From NCBI GenBank assembly GCA_039817415.1, contig JBCBVV010000003.1:124001-188000 (forward strand): a DNA stretch of 64,000 nt, in the 5' to 3' direction. The stretch comes from JALEFZ01 sp039817415. GTDB lineage: Bacteria > Bacteroidota > Bacteroidia > J057. Below the pieces are notes generated by a model. That model was given only the letters and a program-made list of their open reading frames with translations, was not told the origin of the DNA and made no database searches. Both the position numbers and the translations under genes were made by a program. Positions 43,868 through 52,043 of this stretch are shown in pieces (position 1 is the stretch's first letter; each line of letters opens with the position of its first letter).

Positions 43868-44683
43868 ATGACTTACATGCTAATGGCCGCCACTGCATTT
43901 GCGGGCCTGCAGTTCCTCGTGCGCTTAAGCAATGACATGCATGTGTCTCAGGTTTTATTTTTCCGATCCATTATTTCTCTCCTCTTTTGCTTACAGTTCT
44001 TGATGGCACATAAGATCCCTATTCGTGGCAATCGCCCTCAATGGTTATTGCTTCGGGCCTTTGTGGGAATGGTGGCGATGGGAATCTTTTTCTACACCCT
44101 TCAAAAACTCCCGCTTGGCGCTTCGGTCTCTCTCAAATACTTATCTCCGGTCTTCGCTGCTTTATTTGCTGCTCTCATTCTCAAAGAACGAATTACCCCT
44201 GGAAGGTGGTTACTTTTTGCGACTGCTATGACAGGAGTTGTATTGTTAAAAGGCTTTGATACAAGGGTAGAAACCTTCTATCTCATCTTAGGAATCACAG
44301 GTGCTGCCTTTGCAGGAGGTGTTTTTGTGATCATCCGTAAAATCGGCAATTCGGAGCACACTGTGGTGATCATCAGTTATTTCATGGCCTTGACTACGCT
44401 TGTTTCAGGCGTTATGATGATCCCATTTTGGATCAATCCCACTTTGCTCCAATGGTCGATGCTCATGGGTATGGGGGTTCTAGGATACTATGGACAAGTA
44501 TGGATGACCAAAGGATTTCAATCCGAGGATGTAGGCAAAGTAGCCCCGATCAGGTACATGGAGGTCGTGTTTTCCTTGATTCTGGGCCTTATTTTTTTCT
44601 CAGAAACTTATTCACCCTATGCCTTCCTAGGAATCATCATGATTGTTGGAAGTATGTTAGCCAATGTCTGGTTAAAGAAATAA
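43868..44683 (+). CDS. DMT family (EamA) transporter
   Basis: From the ATG at 43868 the protein has 271 residues; a TTG at 43850 adds six. Ten membrane helices form two EamA halves, the first with 'SVSLKYLSPVFAALFAALIL' and the second with 'VAPIRYMEVVFSLILGLIFF'. DMT transporters export metabolites such as amino acids. It is 102 bp after gpsA and probably separately controlled. It converges with the SDR-like gene with a 3-bp gap. Confidence 0.85.
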   Translation: MTYMLMAATAFAGLQFLVRLSNDMHVSQVLFFRSIISLLFCLQFLMAHKIPIRGNRPQWLLLRAFVGMVAMGIFFYTLQKLPLGASVSLKYLSPVFAALFAALILKERITPGRWLLFATAMTGVVLLKGFDTRVETFYLILGITGAAFAGGVFVIIRKIGNSEHTVVIISYFMALTTLVSGVMMIPFWINPTLLQWSMLMGMGVLGYYGQVWMTKGFQSEDVGKVAPIRYMEVVFSLILGLIFFSETYSPYAFLGIIMIVGSMLANVWLKK

Positions 44684-44686
44684 AGC

Positions 44687-45457
44687 TTACTTAGAGGCCT
44701 CTCCTCTTCCTACCTTAAGTATCTGATATCCATATTTAGCTATATCTTCTGCAGAACAAAGATCAGGAACCATGTCATGGGCGATATCAGCAGGAAGGGC
44801 GTCTGTTTGAATAGACAATGACTGTGGCGAATAGGCAAGTGTATGGACTCTAACTTGATCTGTAGGAGAATCTTCGTTCAAGCTATTGGCTATTTCCATG
44901 AGCAAAGCTTGGGTGCTCTGGAACATTTCTCGGGTTACTTCATTACAATCGGCTGGACAGCTAATCACATTGAGGATTTCCCCTTTTCCATGGGAGACCA
45001 TGTCTTTGTAGAAGAGTTTCGTTACATCGACCAACTGTGGGACATCTATAGAAATAGACTGATCAAGGCTTTCCCAATCTGCCCACGGATCCACATTTTT
45101 GAATTCTACGAGATTAACCAAGAGCGTGATGGGGAGTTTTTCATAGAAAGAATAGGCTTTGGCATGGGCTTCGGTATGCACCTGCGCGGCGAGATCCTCT
45201 GTCCAAAAATCCATATCGATGGTATTTGGTCTTCCATCAAGATGCCAGTTTGGCCATTCTGTAAGTCGATGGGAAGTAGGACTAGCCACAACCACATTTT
45301 GGTAATCCCCTAAAGCAAGGTGCGTAAAAGCTTTGCTGTGCTCACTTTGGTTACCAATGATGAGAGTCGTCTCGCTGATTTTCTGGGAATCTGGCTGTTT
45401 TAATGGTCCTGTCCTGAAATCCATGTGTACAAACGTCTTTTTATGCCTTGATACCAT
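44687..45457 (-). CDS. Degenerate SDR-like Rossmann protein
   Basis: The 256-residue protein has the SDR topology: an initial strand 'TTLIIGN', later 'LLVNLVEF' where SDRs have the NNAG strand, then 'GEILNVISCPADC' and a long helix 'FQSTQALLMEIANSL' followed by 'VRVHTLAYSPQS'. However, the cofactor glycine motif GxxxGxG is absent (GNQSEHSKA) and the catalytic Tyr-x-x-x-Lys is missing in the helix. It is therefore probably a pseudoenzyme or a binding protein. Standing alone, it converges with the EamA gene. Confidence 0.6.
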   Translation of the reverse strand: MVSRHKKTFVHMDFRTGPLKQPDSQKISETTLIIGNQSEHSKAFTHLALGDYQNVVVASPTSHRLTEWPNWHLDGRPNTIDMDFWTEDLAAQVHTEAHAKAYSFYEKLPITLLVNLVEFKNVDPWADWESLDQSISIDVPQLVDVTKLFYKDMVSHGKGEILNVISCPADCNEVTREMFQSTQALLMEIANSLNEDSPTDQVRVHTLAYSPQSLSIQTDALPADIAHDMVPDLCSAEDIAKYGYQILKVGRGEASK

Positions 45458-45701
45458 ACCCTAATTATTTAGACGAACAATTGCCCAATAGGTCACTGTT
45501 CTGTCCATATTTTTTTATGTCAGTTATACCATGAAGGAATCATGCAGAGGATGGTGTCATTGATAGACCCTTTGGGCATGTTCTTTCAAAAAGCTACAGA
45601 CTTGAGACATAGCCCAATTAAAAAAGACACCCTCCATGAAAGCTTTTCTCTTGATTAGCAGGAAAAAGGGATGTCATTTCATAAAAACTGCCATCAAGGC
45701 A

Positions 45702-46808
45702 TTAATTGGTCAGATCGATGTCGTAGAAATTCCATTGCTGGCCATCGTTGCGACGGCCTTCGATGATATTAATGTAGTTCATTTCGCGAGGAATGGCGGG
45801 AAATAAGACGGTAAATCGTATGCTCCCAGAGCGTGGAAGCTTGGTACCATTAGGCGAAAAATTGTCTATCTGGATCATAGGGAAGGTCTGTAACCTATCT
45901 GCATCTCTCGCTGTGATTTTTAAGTCTTCATCCAACCTTAACAGAAAGGCAGAATCCGGGCCTGGATTGGTTACACGAAAAACAACCCTTGTTTTGTCAT
46001 CATACAATTGAATGGTCTCAATCTTGATATAGTCTTGGGAGGCATAGCCAACCTTGATGGGAGTGGAGACTCGGATTCCTTCGAAGTACTTTCGTCTGTC
46101 TCGCTTCTCGAGGTATTTCTTTTCCGCTCTTCCTCTCGGCTTTTTTACCTTAAAATAGACATTTCGAGCTTTTCTAATTTCTTCGGAGCTCATACTCGGA
46201 GAGGGAGCATCTTCGAAGGTGCTTTTGGGCCGCTTTTCAACCTCCTCACCTGCGGAATTCAACTCATTGTAGGTAATGGGTGCCTCTATTAACAATGGGC
46301 CCTTTCTCCTTCTGACATGGTCAAGGTATACTTTGGCCTCTTCGTAATCATCATCGATGGTAAGTGCCTTTTCAAGGTCAGCAATTGCCAATGACGAGTT
46401 TCCTTTCAGGTGATGAACGCGTGCCCGCTGGTAATACATGACAGCAGGCTGAAAATTGTTTTGCTCCTCAAGATTAAGGGAAACTTCATTTTTATATATC
46501 AGGGCGATTTCCCCACTTGATCTAGTTTTGTAATCCTTTTGTAAGGCGTTGTTAAATGAATTAATAGCCTTGTTGTACTGGCTTTGATAGTAATACGCCT
46601 TTGCTAAAAAAGAATACACATAGGGGGTAGTTGGGTTCAAACGAACGCATTGTTCGAACTCCACCTGGGCAGCTACATAATTTCCTTTGCTGAGCGCTTT
46701 CCTTCCTCTTTCAAGGGCTTCAACCGCTTTGGATTGTCCCATTGTACCCAGGGGAAGGCAGAGAACCGCAATCAAAATCAATAAGAATGGTCTTCCTATA
46801 TTCTTCAT
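45702..46808 (-). CDS. Secreted TPR protein, paralogue B of a tandem pair
   Basis: From the ATG at 46808 (the frame reaches 46916, inside the upstream gene) the protein has 368 residues with a signal peptide (MKNIGRPFLLILIAVLCLPL then GTMGQ). TPRs run about 25-165 ('AQVEFEQCVRLNPTTPYVYS', 'AINSFNNALQK'). A basic linker (RGRAEKKYLEKRDRRK) then leads to a C-terminal beta domain (about 250-368) that ends 'QQWNFYDIDLTN'. The same ending and fold close the upstream paralogue. Probably a periplasmic or outer-membrane scaffold. It lies 10 bp after the paralogue's stop. Confidence 0.75.
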   Translation of the reverse strand: MKNIGRPFLLILIAVLCLPLGTMGQSKAVEALERGRKALSKGNYVAAQVEFEQCVRLNPTTPYVYSFLAKAYYYQSQYNKAINSFNNALQKDYKTRSSGEIALIYKNEVSLNLEEQNNFQPAVMYYQRARVHHLKGNSSLAIADLEKALTIDDDYEEAKVYLDHVRRRKGPLLIEAPITYNELNSAGEEVEKRPKSTFEDAPSPSMSSEEIRKARNVYFKVKKPRGRAEKKYLEKRDRRKYFEGIRVSTPIKVGYASQDYIKIETIQLYDDKTRVVFRVTNPGPDSAFLLRLDEDLKITARDADRLQTFPMIQIDNFSPNGTKLPRSGSIRFTVLFPAIPREMNYINIIEGRRNDGQQWNFYDIDLTN

Positions 46809-46818
46809 TCCGACGATA

Positions 46819-47841
46819 TTATTTTTTAGCAGAACTTTCGTCCAGGTGAATATCATAAAAATTCCAAGCGCCCGGTACAGGTTCTTTGCCTTCGAGTATA
46901 TGGAACCTGAACACATTTAAGGCCAAAGGCTTAAAATAGGCGGTTACATAGGCGCCCCTGCTTCCTACCCTTACTGCATCTCCTTGTTCAATCTCCCTCC
47001 TATTTAGGTATCCCATGAGCTTGTAACTCTTATTAGAAGCATAATCGATCAAATACCATGCATCAGGGCTGCCTGGCTTAGCCAGTTTAAAGAAATACTC
47101 CTTTTTCCTTCCAGGATTCGAAACCTTGAAGGTTACAATGGTTCTGCTTGGTGTGGCTTTCACGGCAATTACACTGATATTGGGATCGGTAGAGCCCCCA
47201 ACATCCATATTCCGTCTTGTATAATCGTAACTTTGACCAGCTTTTCTTTTGATTACCCCTGCTCCACCTTGACCACCAGATTGGGAAACCGCGTAGGCTG
47301 TAGGAGCGGAAGTGTTCTTGAAGCGAGATGCATCTGGAGCGCGTTCTTCTGGAACGTTCCCATCAGTAGGCAAATCATCTGCAATGACCCTTTGTCTCAA
47401 TTGTGCTTCTTTTAAGTTGAGCTCAGCATCACGGTTTAAGGGATCGAGTTCAAGTGCATCTTTGAAATGACCAATGGCAACCAAATAGGTTTCTCTACCA
47501 GCTGCTGCTACCCCAAGGTCATTATGTAGTTTGGAATTATTGGGATGCTGTTCAACAGCTTTCTTAAAATTCTTATAAGCACTGCTGTAGTTGCCACTCA
47601 AATAGTCAATCTCCCCTAGCAATTCGTACACATCTGGATGATAAGGATTCAGCCTGACGACCTCCTGAAACATTTGCATCGCACTCGACATGCGATTCTT
47701 TTTATATAGTTCCAGACCATCATTAAACTTTTGGTCTGCGTGTAGACGGTCTACAATTGATATGCTGTTTGGATTACCTGGCTGCGCAAGCAAATATCCA
47801 TACCCACAAATGAGCCCGATGATAACAATCAACTTCTTCAT
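46819..47841 (-). CDS. Secreted TPR protein, paralogue A of a tandem pair
   Basis: From the ATG at 47841 the protein has 340 residues with signal peptide 'MKKLIVIIGLICGYGYLLAQ'. Three to four TPRs (about 30-160) include 'SAMQMFQEVVRLNPYHPDVY' and 'LGVAAAGRETYLVAIGHFKD'. A Gly-rich linker (SGGQGGAGV) then leads to a beta domain with 'NPGRKKEYFFKLAKPG' and 'AWNFYDIHL'. It is the first gene of the two-gene paralogue operon. Confidence 0.78.
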   Translation of the reverse strand: MKKLIVIIGLICGYGYLLAQPGNPNSISIVDRLHADQKFNDGLELYKKNRMSSAMQMFQEVVRLNPYHPDVYELLGEIDYLSGNYSSAYKNFKKAVEQHPNNSKLHNDLGVAAAGRETYLVAIGHFKDALELDPLNRDAELNLKEAQLRQRVIADDLPTDGNVPEERAPDASRFKNTSAPTAYAVSQSGGQGGAGVIKRKAGQSYDYTRRNMDVGGSTDPNISVIAVKATPSRTIVTFKVSNPGRKKEYFFKLAKPGSPDAWYLIDYASNKSYKLMGYLNRREIEQGDAVRVGSRGAYVTAYFKPLALNVFRFHILEGKEPVPGAWNFYDIHLDESSAKK

Positions 47842-48201
47842 AGAATCTATTCTCATCCTTGTCTAAACGTGTAGATAGGTTCGCACCAATTGGCTAGTTC
47901 ACAATAAGATGTGAGCAACCAGCTAAAATATATAACCTGATTTCATGAATGTCTAATAATCCAAAATTAAGAAAATGTGGGTAATTAGATGAATCCAACA
48001 TCAGCAAATTACGAAGCTATGTAATGCTTACACCCTCTAGAGAATTCATTAAGAAAGAGCAGCAGTCAACATACTGACTGTCAACCTTTTTAACCAGATA
48101 AACAGCTCATCCGCAAACATACATTCCCCCTTCTCTTATCCTAGGCAAAAGGATAGTTGTCACCATTGATCAAATTTAGATTGTGGAAAAGTTCCCCTTT
48201 G
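47842..48201. other. Intergenic region upstream of the TPR pair
   Basis: About 360 bp separate the TonB receptor stop from the TPR paralogue start on the same strand. It contains a TAAATTTG sequence on the minus strand (48171-48178) too far upstream to be a convincing promoter. I see no open frame or strong hairpin with a U-run. Confidence 0.4.
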
Positions 48202-50478
48202 TTAAAATCCTAATTGACTGGAAAGCAGGATCATTCTTCCCGTTCCGGGTACACCCGCACCATGTACGTAATAAGAGGTGTTCAGGAGATTCTGTACCCC
48301 CAAGTTCACATAACCCAACTTGTATTTCCAACCGATATGGAAATCAATAACATTCCATCCTGCTGTTAGTGGGTCCATGACTCTTGGATTGGGAAGATCG
48401 ACAAAGCCCAATCGAGATTGGGCATCTGCGTACCTCCACTCCAACCTACTCCAAATGCCTCGACGGTTTTGGTATCTCAAACCAAAGCGACCATTGAGGG
48501 GAGGGATATTCGAAAGTGCCTGAGCCTGAGAAATATTTCTGGCGTAGGTATAAGCGATGTTTCCAAAGACAATAATCGAGGAGTTTACAATGACCTCCAT
48601 TTCAGCTTCTACACCCTGGATGTAGGCCTGCCCCGTACTTTCTAAGGAATAAACGGGAAGCCCCTGGTATATGGTAGCTCCATTGAAACGAGAAGGGCGC
48701 CAATCTAGGAAGTCAGTAAACTGCGTTCGGTAAAAGGCCAGAGAGCCATTAAAGTTCTGTGTAGCAGCCTTTAGCCCGACTTCTGAAGAAATGGTCCTTT
48801 CTCCCACAATACTATCATTGGGGGATACAAAACCCAGATAATTTGGAGCCTGATAGCCATAGTCAAAAAGATTCGGCGCTCTATAGCCCGTCTGAGAGGA
48901 AAAATAAAGCTTATAGTTTGGTGCCAATGGATACATTCCAGAAAAATTCCCTACCAATACTCTGGTGGGCAGGGACTGTTGATCCAAATTACGGCTGTAG
49001 AAGTGAGCCCTTCCCCCTAAACTCAAACGCAATTTCAATACATCAATGCTGTGTGAGGTAAAAAGAGACAGATCACCCGCAGCAGAGTTTTCAGGAATTC
49101 TTCCCCTGATGTTCTCTTGTCCATTTCCATTCTCTCTGAAAGTGCTTTCTACTGACTCGTACCTTTCTTGAGAATAGCTCAATCCCGATACGAAAGTCCA
49201 GTAGGGAATGGGACTGGAAGTAACGTTTAATCGGCTATTTACCCCTCTTACCGCATCCTCATAATTCCAGGTACCTCCGGGTCCACGGTAGGTTATGTCT
49301 TCGCTCCAATCTTGTAATCCCAAGCTGACTTCAACTTTTTTCCTGAATTTGTTGTCTGAATAGGAGATGTATTGGGCTTGTGTACTTGAGCGACTAAGCT
49401 GGTCAATCTTTCCTCTTACTTGATTGGTCCGTTCATTTCCCAAAGCAAGATTGAGGTTCCTCACATCTCCTCCTTGATGAATCAACCTTAACTCATGCTT
49501 CTTCCCAAGGGCAATTCGAAGATTCATGTCCCTAAATTGCCTTCCATAGGCTGTAGAGTCTAAAGGAGTTCCCTGAAAACCTGTGGGAAGGTTATTGTTT
49601 CCATAGCTGGATCCCCCCAAGCTCAAGGCTAACTTAGGGCCTGAAATAGAAAACTCTGCCCTTCCTCCCCCTTCATATATTTGAGGTCCTTCTCCCGAAT
49701 TATTTCCGTTGAAGCCCACTCTTCCGGTCAGGTTTCCATGTACTTGCCAACCTTCCTGTGAAAAGTCTACCTTATGTGTCGTCATGGAAAGAAGGCCACT
49801 AAGGGCATCACTTCCAAACTGAGCAGAACCAGTTCCTCGCAGAACCTCTGTTCGCTGAATCGACAAAGGATCTATTGTCAATAGGTTTTTCGTAGAGATG
49901 TGGTCATTATTTGCCTGTAACAAGGGCATTCCATCCAAATAAATGGGAAGCCTGCTCCCACTTAAGCCACGGAGATATAAGGCAGAGCCTCCATGAAATA
50001 ATTCATAGGAGCTTAGGCCAGTAATACTTTGGAGGGCTGCGGGGAGATTGCTAGGTGTTTCATCTTTGGCCCGCCATAATTCATAAACCCCCACGGCATG
50101 AGGGACGTGGATAGGTGTACGGTCAACCAATTGCGGGGCGTTTACTGAGCTGATGGCAATTTCGCTTTGAATAGGGATCAAGCTGATTCCTATGGAAAAT
50201 ATTCCCGCTTCTTCACCTATTTCGACGTCCCTGATGATAGGGGCATAGCCTTCTCGTTGGAAATATAAGTAGTAAACACCTTTCTCAAGTGCTGGAAATT
50301 CAAAGTGTCCATCTTTGTCGGAAATGGTTTCTATGGTAGAGGCCAGGATTCCGATGTTTACCTGTGGGATAGGTTGGCGGGTCAAGGGGTTGTATATAGA
50401 CCCCTGAAGCCTTACCTGACCATATACACCCGATACAAGGCAAAGTGCCAATAGGGCAAATGCGTAGCATTTTCTCAT
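48202..50478 (-). CDS. TonB-dependent receptor
   Basis: From the ATG at 50478 (a TTG lies 6 bp upstream) the protein has 758 residues. After a signal peptide (MRKCYAFALLALCLVSGVYG) comes a carboxypeptidase-regulatory-like domain (about 22-105: 'LTRQPIPQVNIGIL', 'GHFEFPALEKGVYYLYFQRE'). The plug domain (about 120-235: 'TPSNLPAALQSITGLSSYEL', 'ALYLRGLSGSRLPIYLDGMP') is followed by a 22-strand barrel ending 'ILLSSQLGF'. It imports iron complexes, vitamins or glycans across the outer membrane with TonB energy. There is no SusD partner, so a siderophore or small-molecule substrate is more likely than a polysaccharide. Confidence 0.92.
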   Translation of the reverse strand: MRKCYAFALLALCLVSGVYGQVRLQGSIYNPLTRQPIPQVNIGILASTIETISDKDGHFEFPALEKGVYYLYFQREGYAPIIRDVEIGEEAGIFSIGISLIPIQSEIAISSVNAPQLVDRTPIHVPHAVGVYELWRAKDETPSNLPAALQSITGLSSYELFHGGSALYLRGLSGSRLPIYLDGMPLLQANNDHISTKNLLTIDPLSIQRTEVLRGTGSAQFGSDALSGLLSMTTHKVDFSQEGWQVHGNLTGRVGFNGNNSGEGPQIYEGGGRAEFSISGPKLALSLGGSSYGNNNLPTGFQGTPLDSTAYGRQFRDMNLRIALGKKHELRLIHQGGDVRNLNLALGNERTNQVRGKIDQLSRSSTQAQYISYSDNKFRKKVEVSLGLQDWSEDITYRGPGGTWNYEDAVRGVNSRLNVTSSPIPYWTFVSGLSYSQERYESVESTFRENGNGQENIRGRIPENSAAGDLSLFTSHSIDVLKLRLSLGGRAHFYSRNLDQQSLPTRVLVGNFSGMYPLAPNYKLYFSSQTGYRAPNLFDYGYQAPNYLGFVSPNDSIVGERTISSEVGLKAATQNFNGSLAFYRTQFTDFLDWRPSRFNGATIYQGLPVYSLESTGQAYIQGVEAEMEVIVNSSIIVFGNIAYTYARNISQAQALSNIPPLNGRFGLRYQNRRGIWSRLEWRYADAQSRLGFVDLPNPRVMDPLTAGWNVIDFHIGWKYKLGYVNLGVQNLLNTSYYVHGAGVPGTGRMILLSSQLGF

Positions 50479-50704
50479 AAACAATAGGTCAAATTCTTCC
50501 CCTCTAACGTGTTTTCTCCTCTTCTCTTGTAAAAGCTTGTGGACTCAATCCCTACCAATGAAGGGAAAGTTTTCCTTTTTGATCCTTCGATATACCTAAA
50601 TATAAAGGGATAAAAAGGTAAGTCCTATTAATCACAGAACGAAAAATTTACCAAACTGGAAGGGAAGCCATGAAGAATTTTCTATTCATCTCCCTTAATC
50701 TGAC

Positions 50705-51664
50705 TTATTCGTCTTCAAGCCCAAGGGCTGCTCTAAGTGCACGTACCTTTGCCCCAGCAGAGATGAGTTTGGCTTCAGCTCTTTCCAACTTGACTTGGAG
50801 TTCCTTCAAACCCGCCTTTAAGGCTGATTTTTCGTCCTCGGAGGCATCTTCCAATTCCTTTGCTCTTACATCGACCAGAATTCGAAGATCAGCTACTTCA
50901 ATTTCGTACTGTCGCATTTCAGTTTGGGCCTCGAAAAGATCTTCACTCAATTCAGCTGCGATTTCATCCGCCGCCAATTGCTCTTGTGCCTGCTCGCTCA
51001 AATAGAGGTCCGTAATGTCCTGTCCTCTTCGTCCTGAGTTTAGCAGGGTATTTACCAGGTCGAACTTTGGAATCTTATAATTTTTGAAGAAGGCATCTCT
51101 CTCCTTACGCTCAATTTTTAGGGCTTCGCTGCTCCCCTTTCTCATATCATCTAATAAATCCTCCACGCTGTCTTCATTCCATTCGGCGGCTGATAATTTT
51201 CTATGCTTGTCCTCCAATTCATACAACAACTCCTTGAGGTCGGCCAAGGCCTCCCAGAAAGTTCCAACTACCCTTCTTTGTTCCAACCAAGAGGAAAAGC
51301 CCTTGTGTGTACCCAGAATCCCAGAAATCAAGGCCGCCACCATGACGTAAGCAGATTCAGCTTTCATCTCTGCCAATGAGTCACTTAGGTAAAACACCAA
51401 TAAGGGGATTGCACCTAGCAATAAAATGGTCATTCCTATGTATACATATCCCCATGCACGCTCAACAGAAAGTTTGCGGGAATACCACTTGATACGAAGA
51501 TGAATATCCTTGATAAAATCTATGAGGAGGGGTTTGATTCCTTCAGCCTTATCATCAGGTAAGTTGATTCTTAGTAGGAAGGTGGTGTAGGCTTCAAGCG
51601 CTTTTTTTTCATCTCTATGGTTGAAGTTGTTACGCTCAAAAGAATACTGGGTAGAGCTACTCAT
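50705..51664 (-). CDS. SLATT-like (DUF4231) membrane protein with coiled-coil tail
   Basis: The 319-residue protein has an N-terminal membrane module (about 25-150): 'IHLRIKWYSRKLSVERAWGY' precedes a first helix (72-94), a second helix follows (105-120), and 'SSWLEQRRVVGTFWEALADL' and 'KELLYELEDKHRKL' follow. This matches the layout of SLATT/DUF4231 domains. Residues about 215-310 are a strong Glu/Leu-rich coiled coil (RAEAKLISAGAKVRALRAAL near the end). SLATT domains were proposed to be membrane effectors in nucleotide-signalling conflict systems. No cyclase, TIR or nuclease partner is adjacent, so a defence role is only speculation. Confidence 0.6.
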   Translation of the reverse strand: MSSSTQYSFERNNFNHRDEKKALEAYTTFLLRINLPDDKAEGIKPLLIDFIKDIHLRIKWYSRKLSVERAWGYVYIGMTILLLGAIPLLVFYLSDSLAEMKAESAYVMVAALISGILGTHKGFSSWLEQRRVVGTFWEALADLKELLYELEDKHRKLSAAEWNEDSVEDLLDDMRKGSSEALKIERKERDAFFKNYKIPKFDLVNTLLNSGRRGQDITDLYLSEQAQEQLAADEIAAELSEDLFEAQTEMRQYEIEVADLRILVDVRAKELEDASEDEKSALKAGLKELQVKLERAEAKLISAGAKVRALRAALGLEDE

Positions 51665-52043
51665 GATGTGGATTGTGTGTTTATTCGAATATGGGGAAAT
51701 TTTGATTCATTTGAAGAAATAAACCTAAGATTCAAGAGAGAAAGGGGAAGAAAAAAGAAAATATTTTCGCCTTTATGGAAAATTTATGATAAAAGTCTCG
51801 TATAGATGAAGGAATCGAAATACATCGCTCAATCAAGGTAAAAACCACTTATCTCAATTCCTTAATATATCCTTCCCATACACATCTTTACCACAATTTA
51901 TTTTTGTACATTCATTTTGAAGATTTTAGCGATCGAAACGCTTGATCCACGCTTGTGTAGCAGAATTATGACTGGACTATCTTTGTCCTTTCCCATACAT
52001 TAAGAGTGTCTCAAGCATCGATAAGACGTCAAACATACCACGT
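51665..52043. other. Intergenic region upstream of the macroglobulin gene
   Basis: These 379 bp separate two divergent genes. A TATTTTTG sequence (51899-51906) fits the -7 consensus for the plus strand about 138 bp before the macroglobulin start, but no -33 box was found. No other feature is visible. Confidence 0.4.

Noticed and set aside
50485..50704. Riboswitch upstream of the TonB-dependent receptor
   Set aside because: I looked for cobalamin-box and TPP-type elements in the leader and saw none of the conserved segments.
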